DNA of 64,000 nt from the NCBI RefSeq assembly GCF_002139875.1, contig NZ_CP018793.1:682001-746000 (forward strand), written 5' to 3'. The position numbers and the translations under genes were made by a program. The notes below the pieces were generated by a model that did no database searches, was not told the origin of the DNA, and was given only the letters and a program-made list of their open reading frames with translations. This document shows, piece by piece, positions 8,651 through 17,485 of this stretch; position 1 is the stretch's first letter, and every line of letters begins with the position of its first letter. This DNA comes from Campylobacter vicugnae. Its GTDB lineage: Bacteria > Campylobacterota > Campylobacteria > Campylobacterales > Campylobacteraceae.

Positions 8651-8656
8651 TATAAT
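8651..8656 (+). promoter_or_regulatory. sigma-70 -10 box for the periplasmic protein / two-component operon
   Basis: TATAAT with a nearby upstream TG, 31 bases before the ATG at 8687. The surrounding 8624-8686 gap is AT-rich with no hairpin. Confidence 0.6.
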
Positions 8657-8686
8657 TTCACTACATTTTAATAGAAAGGATCTAAA

Positions 8687-9097
8687 ATGAAAAAGATATT
8701 AAGTATAGCTCTAGCAGCTATGGTAAGCAGTAGTGTGGCATTTGGTGCTGATAGTGCAGCTAAATTAAGCAAAGAGATGTTTGAGTTTAAAAAAGAGGCT
8801 AGCAAAGAGTATTATAAAATTCAAAAAGGTTGTGATGATATTCATGCTAAAATAGCTCAAGCAACTAAAAATTTAGACCCTAAACAAAAAGATGAATTCT
8901 ATAAAGAATTTAGATATCAAATGCGTCAAAATATGGCTAAACTAGATAGAGATGATAAGTTTTTTGCCGGAATTTGCTCTATGAATATGTATAAAAATAA
9001 CAAAAGAGCAAATATGCAAAATCGCTCAGATCGCCCTGGTAAATTTGCTCCAGACTGCCCAAATGGTATTTATAATCCAGATTGTCCAATGAGATAA
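8687..9097 (+). CDS. small periplasmic Cys/Met-containing protein, possible accessory to the adjacent two-component system
   Basis: 136 residues. MKKILSIALAAMVSSSVAFGA is a signal peptide. The mature protein is helical and highly charged, with cysteines in KGCDD and GICSM and two PDCP motifs near the C terminus (APDCPNG and NPDCPMR). Methionines cluster before the tail. The size, helical content and place next to a sensor kinase recall Spy/CpxP-type periplasmic proteins, but I see no LTxxQ motif, so this is only an analogy. It ends three bases before the response regulator. Cys pairs could make disulfides or bind metal or heme; this is inference. Confidence 0.7.
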   Translation: MKKILSIALAAMVSSSVAFGADSAAKLSKEMFEFKKEASKEYYKIQKGCDDIHAKIAQATKNLDPKQKDEFYKEFRYQMRQNMAKLDRDDKFFAGICSMNMYKNNKRANMQNRSDRPGKFAPDCPNGIYNPDCPMR

Positions 9098-9100
9098 GCT

Positions 9101-9769
9101 GTGAGTAGTAAGATACTTCTAATTGAAGATGAGCCGATGCTATGTGAGATGGTCAGCGACTATCTTGCTAGCAACGGATATGAGGTTGTAGGCATTGATA
9201 GCTATGATGAGGCTTTGAGTTTAGCATATGAGTGCAAATTTGATATATTTATCTTTGATGTTAAGATTATTGGCGGAGATGGATTTGAGCTGCTTAGTCG
9301 CTTAAGAGAGTCTGGCGTGGATACTCCTTGTATATTTACTACTTCATTAAATGATATTAGTGATTTAGCCAAAGGCTTTAAGAGCGGTTGTGATGATTAT
9401 ATTAAAAAGCCATTTGAGTTAGCTGAGTTGCTATTAAGAATTGATAATATTTTAAAACGTAAATTTAGCCATTTAAATAGTGATAATTATATTCAAATAT
9501 CCAATAATATCAAATTTGACATTATTCAAAAAAAGTTAATTAAAGATAATTTACCAGTTCAACTAGCTAAAAAAGAGAGTGATCTATTAGCTCTATTTTT
9601 AAAAAATAGAGGCAAGATTTTAAGCCGTGATGAAATTTATATGAATTTATGGGATTATGGTCAGATACCAAGTGAGTTAAGTCTAAGAGTATATATAAGA
9701 AATTTACGTAAAATTATAGGCGAAGATAAAATAATATCGCACCCAAAATTAGGATATGAATATGCATAG
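9101..9769 (+). CDS. two-component response regulator, OmpR/PhoB family
   Basis: 222 residues from a GTG start. The receiver domain (1-about 115) has the acidic pair in LIEDEP, the phospho-acceptor Asp in IFDVKI, the switch Thr in IFTTS and the invariant Lys in YIKKPF. The C-terminal winged-helix domain (about 125-222) ends with the typical LSLRVYIRNLRKIIGED and HPKLGYEYA. It binds DNA as a transcription factor when phosphorylated by its partner kinase. The start overlaps nothing and lies three bases after the periplasmic protein; the end overlaps the kinase by 14 bases. It could be a DccR- or CprR-type regulator, but I cannot assign which. Confidence 0.9.
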   Translation: MSSKILLIEDEPMLCEMVSDYLASNGYEVVGIDSYDEALSLAYECKFDIFIFDVKIIGGDGFELLSRLRESGVDTPCIFTTSLNDISDLAKGFKSGCDDYIKKPFELAELLLRIDNILKRKFSHLNSDNYIQISNNIKFDIIQKKLIKDNLPVQLAKKESDLLALFLKNRGKILSRDEIYMNLWDYGQIPSELSLRVYIRNLRKIIGEDKIISHPKLGYEYA

Positions 9770-10895
9770 CAAAAAGTATATTCTGCCTATATTTTTGCTC
9801 TATACTCTTTCTAGTATGTTTTTTTTAATCGGTTTTGCTACAATGTATTATAAAGAGGCTAAATCAAAGATTGTAGAGCATCATGAAATTCATCTTGAGA
9901 GATTTTCTAAAGAGCTTGAATATCTACTTCGATTAAATAATAATATAGATAATATTATGAAATTAAAAAGTATTTATCAAATCAATCTATATAACATCAA
10001 AACACATAGATATATATATAAAAGCTTTGATATGCCAAAATTTAAAGGAGAGTTTTATCTAGCAAATGATGCATTATATATGAAAGAAAATATTCACTCT
10101 AGAATGCGTAAAATTGAGCTAATAGTGGAGCTAAAAAATCAAGATATAGCAGATGATATTGATAATTTATTTTGGCGTGTTTGGTTTGTGGCTGGAGTTG
10201 TTTTTGTATTTATTGGGATAATTGCATTTGTTTTAGTTAGGCTTGCATATTTACCTCTTTTAGCGCAGATTAGAGCGCTTAATAACTTTATTACTGATAC
10301 AACGCATGAGATTAATACTCCACTTAGTGTGATATTAATGAGTAGTGAAATGTTTGATAAAAATCCACCAAAATATCTAGATAATATAAAAATTGCAGCT
10401 AAGACTTTAAGTGGAATTTATAATGATTTAGCATTAAATTTAAAAAATAATCCAAATAGTATTAGCAAATTTGATGTGCAAAAGTTAATTGAGAGTCGCA
10501 TTAAACTATTTGAACTTTCTGCTAATGCTAAGGGGATTGAATTTGAGATTAACTCTATCTCTTTTGAATTAAATAGCGATATGCAAAAATTGGGTAAAAT
10601 CATTGATAATCTTGTATCAAATGCAATAAAATATAGTAGTAAAAATAGTAAAATTATTATAAATTTAGATAAAAATAGCTTTGAAATCATCAACTTTGGT
10701 ACAGTAATCTCAAAAGAAAATTTAGATAAAATCTATGATAAATTTAGCCGTTTTGATACGCAAAATGGTGGTTTTGGGATTGGGCTTAGTTTGGTTAAGA
10801 GATATTGTGATGAGCTTGGTTTTGCTATTGTGTGTCAAAGTAGGGATAATCAAACTAAATTTACAATTACTCTAAGAGATTTTAATATTAAGTAA
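9756..10895 (+). CDS. two-component sensor histidine kinase
   Basis: 379 residues. A transmembrane helix near residues 10-30 and a second near 140-162 flank a periplasmic sensor loop of about 110 residues with no recognised domain. The phospho-acceptor is in TDTTHEINTPLSVI. The ATP-binding domain has the N box NLVSNAIKYS and the glycine-rich GGFGIGLSLVKRY. The D-box (usually DxGxG before the lid) is poorly preserved: the sequence reads FGTVISKENLDKIYDKFSRFD. It overlaps the regulator gene by 14 bases. The preceding periplasmic protein may be its ligand or target. Confidence 0.9.
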   Translation: MNMHSKKYILPIFLLYTLSSMFFLIGFATMYYKEAKSKIVEHHEIHLERFSKELEYLLRLNNNIDNIMKLKSIYQINLYNIKTHRYIYKSFDMPKFKGEFYLANDALYMKENIHSRMRKIELIVELKNQDIADDIDNLFWRVWFVAGVVFVFIGIIAFVLVRLAYLPLLAQIRALNNFITDTTHEINTPLSVILMSSEMFDKNPPKYLDNIKIAAKTLSGIYNDLALNLKNNPNSISKFDVQKLIESRIKLFELSANAKGIEFEINSISFELNSDMQKLGKIIDNLVSNAIKYSSKNSKIIINLDKNSFEIINFGTVISKENLDKIYDKFSRFDTQNGGFGIGLSLVKRYCDELGFAIVCQSRDNQTKFTITLRDFNIK

Positions 10896-10923
10896 TATCT
10901 GCATGGATATTCATGCAGATATT
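10894..10923. terminator. bidirectional terminator between the kinase and lutC
   Basis: AATATCTGCATG and CATGCAGATATT form a perfect 12-base-pair inverted repeat around a GATATT loop. It lies between two convergent genes and overlaps the kinase stop codon, so it can stop transcription from both sides. Confidence 0.8.
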
Positions 10924-10928
10924 TATTA

Positions 10929-11588
10929 TCAATACAATATTAAGTGTGCTTTTTGTGAGCCATGAACACCAAAAACAGTAATAAGCTCAATATCAGCAGT
11001 TCTTGAAGGTCCAGCAATAAATAATATATTGCTTGGAAGTTTTCCATTGCAATCGGCTTTTAGAGCATTTAATGCACTCGCTAAAGAGTTTTTTACTCTA
11101 TCTTTTTTTAGTAAAACTATGCAAAGATTTGGTGCTAGACTTAACATTCTAGGTTGGGCTTGACTAGATTTTAGCAAAGCTACGCCATGAGAGCTTACGC
11201 CATATTCGGCATGAACGATAGAAAACTCACTATGGAATACATCAGCTCTAAGCTCCTCTATAGGTTTATCAAAGCATATTTTAGAGCTTGCATTGATTTT
11301 ATCTAAATTTAAATTTAACCCACTTCCATAGATCATTTTGCTATATCCATAGCTAGCTACAATTTCATTTATGGTATCTTCTAATGCTGATGGATCGCAT
11401 TCATGGACAATATATTTATTATCGCTCATTTTTTGCTTCATCTCTTCAAGCGGGTTATTAGTAGTTTGGACATGCTCTACTGGATCTACGCTATTGCTAG
11501 ATTCAAATCCGGCAATCTTATAGCTATCTTTTAATCGAGATAGAATCATCTCTTTTGATTTAGTTGAAATTTCATCTATTCTATTCAT
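10929..11588 (-). CDS. lutC: L-lactate oxidation complex subunit LutC (LUD domain)
   Basis: 219 residues, LUD-domain protein of the LutABC non-flavin L-lactate dehydrogenase complex. The C terminus has the family pattern FIAGPSRTADIELITVFGVHGS. ATG 11588 was chosen (MNRIDEISTKS) with AAGG about eight bases upstream; an open frame continues eight codons upstream into lutB but without a better site. It overlaps the lutB stop by eight bases. It is the last gene of lctP-lutA-lutB-lutC, closed by the hairpin at 10894-10923. The same four genes form the lactate operon of C. jejuni. Confidence 0.9.
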   Translation of the reverse strand: MNRIDEISTKSKEMILSRLKDSYKIAGFESSNSVDPVEHVQTTNNPLEEMKQKMSDNKYIVHECDPSALEDTINEIVASYGYSKMIYGSGLNLNLDKINASSKICFDKPIEELRADVFHSEFSIVHAEYGVSSHGVALLKSSQAQPRMLSLAPNLCIVLLKKDRVKNSLASALNALKADCNGKLPSNILFIAGPSRTADIELITVFGVHGSQKAHLILY

Positions 11589-13014
11589 AGCGGACACCTT
11601 CCATATTTTCAAGCTCTTTGTATAGATCTTTTTTGATCTGTGGTAGCTCTTTGTATTTACTCCAGTTTTTTATTACTGGAATAGAGTTTTGGAATTTATG
11701 TAAAGCTTTGTTAAATAGATGAGCTTTGCTAAGGCTAAATCTCCATAAAGCTCCATTTGTAGCAACATTTGCAAATTGCTTCATAGCAAAAGCTTCGCCT
11801 CTATTTTTATGGCCGTTTTGTGTGCTAAGTGGTGAATTTTTACCTTGACCAACTTTATTGGCTCTTAGTTTGCGGATTAGATCAGCTAGCGGGATTCTAA
11901 CAGGACATACTTCGCTACATCTACCGCATAATGAGCAAAATGTAAGTATATCTCCAGTTGCTTCCATACCAAATATATTTGGACTTATAACCTCACCAAT
12001 AGGCCCTGGATATATAGTTTGATAGCTATGACCACCAATCTTATCATATACTGGACAGAAGTTCATACACGCCCCACATCTAATACATCTAAGTGCCTCA
12101 TAGTAATCATGATGTGCTAGCATATCGCTTCTATGATGATCAAATAGTATTAAATGCACCTCTTTTGGGCCATCTAGCTCTTCGTTGCGTGGAGCTGTTA
12201 TTATATTGTTATATGTAGGGATGAATTGACCTGTAGCAGATGGAGTAAGTAGATGCACCATAGTAGCAGCATCTTCAAAGCTCTCCATAACTTTTTCAAT
12301 TCCACAAAGTGCAACATGAATTTGAGGAGCAGTAGTACACATTCTACCATTGCCTTCATTTTCAATTAGCCAAAATGCACCCTCTTTAGACATAGCAAAG
12401 TTAACTCCGCTAAGCCCCATCTCAAGACCTTCAAACTGATCTCTTAGATGTTTTCTAGCTATTTGATTTAGCTTTTCTGGCTCATTTTCTAAATCAGCTC
12501 CTAACTTCTCTTGAAATATTTTGCCAATTTCGTTTCGATTTTTGTGAATTGCTGGTACCACTATATGCACAGGAGCTTCATCATTTAGTTGAATTATTAG
12601 CTCTCCTAGGTCAGTTTCAATTGCATTAAGGCCTTTATTTGCTAGGTAGTGATTTAGCCCAATCTCTTCACTAGCCATAGATTTGCCTTTTAATATCTTT
12701 TTGATATTATTTTGTCGCATTAGTTCGTATATGATTTCACAAGCATCAGTAGCTGAGCTTGCCCAATGCACCTTAATGCCATTTGCTGTGGCATTTTTTT
12801 CAAATTCAATAAGCCTATCAGATAGACTCATAAGAGCGTTATTTTTAGCTTTTTTAGCCTTATCTCTTAATCCTTGCCAATTTTTAAATTTGGCATTTAT
12901 TACATTTAGACGATTTTTTTGTAGCGTATGCATAGCTACTGTTAAATTTTGTCTTAGTTGCGAGTCGCCAAGTTTAATTTTTACAATTTGGTCGTGTGGC
13001 AATTTTTTACTCAT
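11581..13014 (-). CDS. lutB: L-lactate oxidation iron-sulfur protein LutB
   Basis: 477 residues. The N-terminal 300 residues are a LUD domain, followed by two ferredoxin-like 4Fe-4S motifs: CIRCGACMNFCP near residue 308 and CSLCGRCSEVCP near residue 356. LutB carries electrons from lactate within LutABC toward the quinone pool. Length fits the family (about 475). It overlaps lutA by four bases and lutC by eight, giving a tightly coupled operon. The C-terminal 90 residues (after the second cluster) correspond to the DUF3390-type tail. Confidence 0.93.
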   Translation of the reverse strand: MSKKLPHDQIVKIKLGDSQLRQNLTVAMHTLQKNRLNVINAKFKNWQGLRDKAKKAKNNALMSLSDRLIEFEKNATANGIKVHWASSATDACEIIYELMRQNNIKKILKGKSMASEEIGLNHYLANKGLNAIETDLGELIIQLNDEAPVHIVVPAIHKNRNEIGKIFQEKLGADLENEPEKLNQIARKHLRDQFEGLEMGLSGVNFAMSKEGAFWLIENEGNGRMCTTAPQIHVALCGIEKVMESFEDAATMVHLLTPSATGQFIPTYNNIITAPRNEELDGPKEVHLILFDHHRSDMLAHHDYYEALRCIRCGACMNFCPVYDKIGGHSYQTIYPGPIGEVISPNIFGMEATGDILTFCSLCGRCSEVCPVRIPLADLIRKLRANKVGQGKNSPLSTQNGHKNRGEAFAMKQFANVATNGALWRFSLSKAHLFNKALHKFQNSIPVIKNWSKYKELPQIKKDLYKELENMEGVRYE

Positions 13015-13748
13015 AGTGGCGCTCCTTCTAGGCGTTTAATTAGAAAATCATAAAGATGTAAGCATTTGATATCTACACCATTTCTTTTCATTGTGCCTGA
13101 GATATTTAATAAGCATCCACCATCGCCACTAATTAAGTAGCTAACACCAGTTTTTTTAATATCATCAATCTTAGCTAGTGCCATAGCATTTGATATATCG
13201 CTCTCTTTTACTGCAAATGTACCGCCAAAACCACAGCACTCCTCTTCATGCTCAAGCTCAAGTAGTTCAACATTTGCAAATTTGCGAATTAGATTTTTAC
13301 TAGCTTCAACGCTTTTAGCAACTCTTAAAGCGTGGCAATTTGAGTGCCATGCGACTTTGATTTTTTCACCTTTATCTTCATAATTTACTTGTAAAATTTC
13401 ATCTAGATATTGGCTTAAATCATATACTCTAGCAGCAAATCTTTGAACTTTATCAAATTCAGGACTTTCTTCAAAGAGTTGTAAATAGTCATGACCCATC
13501 ATACCAGCACATGAGCCGCTTGGAACTACAATTGGAATATCTTCATCAAATAGATTAATATTATGCATAGCTACAGTTTTACTCTCATTAAAATAGCCAC
13601 TATTAAAAGATGGTTGAGAGCAACAGGTTTGATTTTTCTTAAAAATCACCTCTACGCCCTCACGGCGTAGAAGTTTAATAGCATTTAAAACGCTATCTTG
13701 CATAGCAGCACTGCCAAGGCAAGTAGCGAAAAAATATACTTTTCTCAT
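13011..13748 (-). CDS. lutA: L-lactate oxidation subunit LutA (two CCG domains)
   Basis: 245 residues with two cysteine-rich CCG domains of the heterodisulfide reductase/GlpC type: NQTCCSQPSFNSG near residues 40-52 and EECCGFGGTFAVKE near residues 170-182. Each domain can hold an Fe-S cluster. It is a subunit of the LutABC complex that oxidises L-lactate to pyruvate. It lies five bases after lctP and overlaps lutB by four. Length matches the family. Confidence 0.93.
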   Translation of the reverse strand: MRKVYFFATCLGSAAMQDSVLNAIKLLRREGVEVIFKKNQTCCSQPSFNSGYFNESKTVAMHNINLFDEDIPIVVPSGSCAGMMGHDYLQLFEESPEFDKVQRFAARVYDLSQYLDEILQVNYEDKGEKIKVAWHSNCHALRVAKSVEASKNLIRKFANVELLELEHEEECCGFGGTFAVKESDISNAMALAKIDDIKKTGVSYLISGDGGCLLNISGTMKRNGVDIKCLHLYDFLIKRLEGAPL

Positions 13749-13753
13749 AGATA

Positions 13754-15400
13754 TTAGCCCTTAGTTACGATATCTGGGATAATTCCTTGCATAAAGAATG
13801 CGATGATTAGCGTCCAAATACCAATTAAGATAATGAAAGCTACTGAGTATTTAAGTGTAAATTTAAATAGCTCACTCTCACGACCTACTAGACCAACAGC
13901 TGCACACGCAATAGCGATACTTTGAGGGCTTATCATTTTACCTACAACACCACCAACTGAGTTAGCAGCTAAGAATAATGCCTCACCAATTCCAAGTTCT
14001 CTAGCTGTTACTTGTTGAAGTGGGCCAAATAGAAGGTTTGAACTTGTATCAGAACCTGTTAAGAATACACCAATCCAGCCAATTACTGGGCTAAAGAATG
14101 CAAATGCATCTCCTGTTTGAGCAAATGCTAGACCTAGAGTTGTACTCATAGCAGCATTTTTGGCGATAAATGCAAATGATACAACAAGACCAATTGTAAT
14201 ACATGGAATTGCCATCTCTTTTAAAGTATCCCAGAAGCACTCAGCCGCATCGTTTGCTTTGATTTTTAAAAACCAAATTGATAAGAAAGCAGCAATTAAA
14301 ATAGCAGTACCGGCTTGAAGACCTACAAAGCTGATATTTAAATTTAGACCAACTGCTTTTCCAGCTGCATCAACTATAGTTGTGCCTACATTGTTTGCTG
14401 CTAGAGTTACAACTGTATAATCAAAGATTCCGCCTTTTGCAAATAGAGCTTTAAACCATGGTTGTGTCCATAGAATAATACAAGCAATTAGCAAGATAAA
14501 TGGTAACCAAGCTTTAAAGATTTCACCATTGCTTAGTTGAGTGTTGTTTGTAAAGTCTGTTTGATCATCTAGTCTAAAGATATTAGCTGGTTTCCAAATT
14601 TTAAGAAAAGCTGTAGTACAAACTAGTGAAACAATAGCTGAAACAATATCTGGAAGCTCTGCACCTAAGTAGTTTGAGCTAATAAATTGAGTTGCTGTAA
14701 AGCTTACTGCAGCTACTAAAATTGCTGGAAATGTCTCTTTAACACCTTTAAATCCATCCATTAAAAATACTATAAAAAATGGAACTGTAAGGCTAAGTGG
14801 AACAAGCATACGACCAACCATTGCTGAAACTTCATACTGTTCAACACCAACAAGGTTTGCCATAGCAATGATAGGAATACCAACAGCACCAAATGCAACT
14901 GGAGCAGTATTAGCGATCAAACAAAGACCAGCAGCATATAAAGGTTTAAGGCCAAGACCAACCAAAAGTGCAGCAGTAATAGCAACTGGACCACCAAAAC
15001 CAATGGCTCCTTCTAAGAATGAACCAAAACAAAATCCAATTAAAATAACTTGAATTCTGTGATCTGGAGTGATAGAGATAACACTTTGTTTGATTACCTC
15101 AAATGAGCCAGATTTAACTGATAGTTTGTATAAGAAGATTGCAGCAATAATGATCCAAGCAATTGGCCACATACCTTGCGCAAAGCCTTGTACAAAGCTA
15201 GCACCAATAAGTGAAAAAGGCATATCATAAACTAATAATGCCAAAGCTGAAGCTAAAACAACTGTAAAAAATGCAGCTACATAGCCTTTTAATTTAAATA
15301 CTAGTAGTGAAACTAAAAAGCATAAAATCGGCAAAAATGCCACCAACGCACTAAGCCATATATTGCCCAGTGGATCATATATCTGTGTCCATTGTGTCAT
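13754..15400 (-). CDS. lctP: L-lactate permease LctP
   Basis: 548 residues, strongly hydrophobic with about twelve to thirteen transmembrane helices, from the LctP/LldP family that imports L-lactate by proton symport. Family blocks visible are FCFGSFLEGAIGFGGPVAI, NTAPVAFGAVGIPII and GVFLTGSDTSSNLLFGPLQ. It is the first gene of the lactate operon, with AGGAG just before the ATG and a TATAAT box at 15468-15473. Import and oxidation genes are thus co-transcribed, fitting the use of host lactate as an electron and carbon source. Confidence 0.95.
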   Translation of the reverse strand: MTQWTQIYDPLGNIWLSALVAFLPILCFLVSLLVFKLKGYVAAFFTVVLASALALLVYDMPFSLIGASFVQGFAQGMWPIAWIIIAAIFLYKLSVKSGSFEVIKQSVISITPDHRIQVILIGFCFGSFLEGAIGFGGPVAITAALLVGLGLKPLYAAGLCLIANTAPVAFGAVGIPIIAMANLVGVEQYEVSAMVGRMLVPLSLTVPFFIVFLMDGFKGVKETFPAILVAAVSFTATQFISSNYLGAELPDIVSAIVSLVCTTAFLKIWKPANIFRLDDQTDFTNNTQLSNGEIFKAWLPFILLIACIILWTQPWFKALFAKGGIFDYTVVTLAANNVGTTIVDAAGKAVGLNLNISFVGLQAGTAILIAAFLSIWFLKIKANDAAECFWDTLKEMAIPCITIGLVVSFAFIAKNAAMSTTLGLAFAQTGDAFAFFSPVIGWIGVFLTGSDTSSNLLFGPLQQVTARELGIGEALFLAANSVGGVVGKMISPQSIAIACAAVGLVGRESELFKFTLKYSVAFIILIGIWTLIIAFFMQGIIPDIVTKG

Positions 15401-15467
15401 ACAGACTCCTATTTATTAAAATTTTGTAGATTTATTTTATCGTAAATTATGATTAAATTTAGAATAT

Positions 15468-15473
15468 ATTATA
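15468..15473 (-). promoter_or_regulatory. candidate -10 box for the lactate operon
   Basis: On the minus strand the bases read TATAAT, 67 bases before the lctP ATG. A second, weaker option (GATAAAAT) lies closer to the gene. Confidence 0.45.
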
Positions 15474-15513
15474 AAAATTGGTTAAAAAATTGAAAGTAGT
15501 GTGTATAATCGTA

Positions 15514-15587
15514 ACAGTATAATTAATTTTATTTATAGATAGAGATATAAATTTAGGTAATTCTGCCCATTAAAATAGGGCAGAATT
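15514..15587 (+). ncRNA. candidate small RNA: orphan promoter plus terminator-like hairpin
   Basis: A plus-strand TATAAT at 15514-15519 points away from lctP but no plus-strand gene follows. About 40 bases later a perfect 10-base-pair hairpin (15559-15587) followed by TATTTAT could end a transcript of about 65 bases starting near 15526. There is no open reading frame of note. The alternative is that the -10 match is chance in an AT-rich gap and the hairpin only serves htpG on the other strand. Confidence 0.3.
15559..15587. terminator. hairpin downstream of htpG
   Basis: AATTCTGCCC and GGGCAGAATT pair perfectly over 10 bases with a 9-base loop. It lies four bases after the htpG stop on the minus strand, a usual terminator position. 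The T-rich tail is better on the plus-strand side (TATTTAT), so it may work in both directions. Confidence 0.65.
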
Positions 15588-15590
15588 TAT

Positions 15591-17438
15591 TTATAGTGCC
15601 TTTGAGATAATTTTAGCAAGTTTAGAGCTAAATTCGCTTGGATTTTCTATAGTCATACCTTCGCTAATTTTTGCCATATTTAAAATCAAAATAGCTACAT
15701 CATTTATCATTAGTTCATTATTTGCTAATTTTGTGATAATTTCATGATTTGGGTTTATCTCTAGGATTGGTTTGATTTTTGGTGCTTCTTGTCCCATCTG
15801 TTTTAGTATAGTTTGCATAGCGTAATCTGGGTCATTTTTATCATAGATTAGGCATGAGACTGAATCGCTTAGGCGGTTTGAAATTTTTACATCTTTTACT
15901 TCATCTTTTAAAATTTCTTTAATTTTAACTATTAGAGCATTTGTCTCATCATTGCTTGAGTTTTGTGTGCTATCTATTTCGCTATCTATGTCCGAGCTGT
16001 TAATGCTTTTAAATGCAGTAGAGTCAAATTCATTTACCATAGGCAAGACAATTGTATCGATCTCTTCATCGCAGATTAAAACATTTATACCTTTTGCTTT
16101 AAACCCTTCTAGTAAAGGAGAATTTCTTAGCATACTCTCATTTTGACCACTAATATAATAGATAGATTTTTGATCTTCTTTCATAGCCTCTTTATACTCT
16201 TTTAGAGTAATTGGCTTATCATTTAGAGTAGATTTAAATAGACATAAATTTAAGATATTATCTTTATTGGTGCTAAATCCATAAAGTCCTTCTTTAATCA
16301 CATTGCCAAAAAGAGCATAAAATTTAGAGTATTTTTCTCTATCGTTATTAAGCATTTTTTCTAATTCGTTTAAGATTTTTTTGACACTTTGGTCTTTGAC
16401 AGTAGCTAAAATCTTATTTTCTTGTAGAATTTCGCGGCTGACATTTAATGGGATATCTTCTACATCCATTACTCCACGAACAAATCTAAGATATGGTGGT
16501 AGAAGCTCTTTAGCATCATCGGTGATAAATACACGCTTTACATATAGTTTTACTCCACTTTGATAATCTACTCTAAATAGATCAAATGGCTGAGATGAAG
16601 GGATATAAAATAGGGTAGAGTACTCTATCTTTCCTTCTGCTTTTGTATGAATATGCATAAGCGGATCGCTACTATCGTGGCTAATTTGTTTGTAAAAGTC
16701 GTTGTAATCACTATCTTTTAATCCTGATTTACTCATTCTCCATAGTGCGCTAGCTTTATTTATTTGTGAGTTTTTGCTCTCATAGTGGCCATCTTTTTCA
16801 TCGCCTTGTGGCGCTATCCATTCATCTTTATCCATAAATATCGGATATGGGATATGATTTGAATATTTTGTGATGATATTCTCAACTCTAAAGCTATCGC
16901 AAAACTCATCATCATTTAGATATAGCGTAATTTGTGTTCCATGACTTGATAGGCTAGATTTTGAAATTTCATATCCATTTGTATCGCTACTCCATTTATA
17001 CGCTTCATCGCTTAGAGCTTTACGGCTGATTACTTCTATTTTGCTTGCTACCATAAATGCTGAGTAGAATCCTACACCAAATTGGCCGATTAATGAGCTA
17101 TCTTTTTTAGCATCACCGCTCATAGAATCTATAAAGCCTTTAGTTCCACTTCTTGCGATTGTGCCTAGATTATTGATTAGATCACTCTCATCCATACCTA
17201 TACCATTATCGCTAATTACTAAAGTTTTGGCCTCTTTATCTAGCTTAATATCTATTCTTGGACTATACTGAAGTGATTTATACTCATCATTAGTTAGGCT
17301 TAGATAATTTAGCTTATCTAATGCATCGCTTGCATTTGAGATTAACTCTCTTAAAAATATCTCTTTATTTGAATATAGCGAGTGAATCATTAAATTTAAA
17401 AGATCACTTACTTGAGTTTGAAATTGATGTTTTTGCAT
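15591..17438 (-). CDS. htpG: molecular chaperone HtpG (Hsp90)
   Basis: 615 residues, bacterial Hsp90, an ATP-dependent dimeric chaperone of the cytoplasm. The N-terminal GHKL ATPase has [24 protein letters not shown] and [13 protein letters not shown]. The middle domain has the catalytic-loop segment [12 protein letters not shown]. The C-terminal dimerisation domain ends at ISKAL. AAGGAGA precedes the ATG. Length is normal. A -10 box is at 17459-17464; no obvious heat-shock operator (CIRCE) is seen in the 47-base gap upstream. Confidence 0.96.
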   Translation of the reverse strand: MQKHQFQTQVSDLLNLMIHSLYSNKEIFLRELISNASDALDKLNYLSLTNDEYKSLQYSPRIDIKLDKEAKTLVISDNGIGMDESDLINNLGTIARSGTKGFIDSMSGDAKKDSSLIGQFGVGFYSAFMVASKIEVISRKALSDEAYKWSSDTNGYEISKSSLSSHGTQITLYLNDDEFCDSFRVENIITKYSNHIPYPIFMDKDEWIAPQGDEKDGHYESKNSQINKASALWRMSKSGLKDSDYNDFYKQISHDSSDPLMHIHTKAEGKIEYSTLFYIPSSQPFDLFRVDYQSGVKLYVKRVFITDDAKELLPPYLRFVRGVMDVEDIPLNVSREILQENKILATVKDQSVKKILNELEKMLNNDREKYSKFYALFGNVIKEGLYGFSTNKDNILNLCLFKSTLNDKPITLKEYKEAMKEDQKSIYYISGQNESMLRNSPLLEGFKAKGINVLICDEEIDTIVLPMVNEFDSTAFKSINSSDIDSEIDSTQNSSNDETNALIVKIKEILKDEVKDVKISNRLSDSVSCLIYDKNDPDYAMQTILKQMGQEAPKIKPILEINPNHEIITKLANNELMINDVAILILNMAKISEGMTIENPSEFSSKLAKIISKAL

Positions 17439-17458
17439 ATTTTCTCCTTTAATTTTTA

Positions 17459-17464
17459 ATTATA
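17459..17464 (-). promoter_or_regulatory. sigma-70 -10 box for htpG
   Basis: TATAAT on the minus strand 21 bases before the htpG ATG, in an AT-rich gap after the YhdP-like gene. Confidence 0.5.
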
Positions 17465-17485
17465 ACTAATAAAATTTAACTCAAA

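Noticed and set aside
12683-13039. Plus-strand 118-codon open frame opposite lutB
   Set aside because: Antisense shadow over a well-conserved LUD domain.
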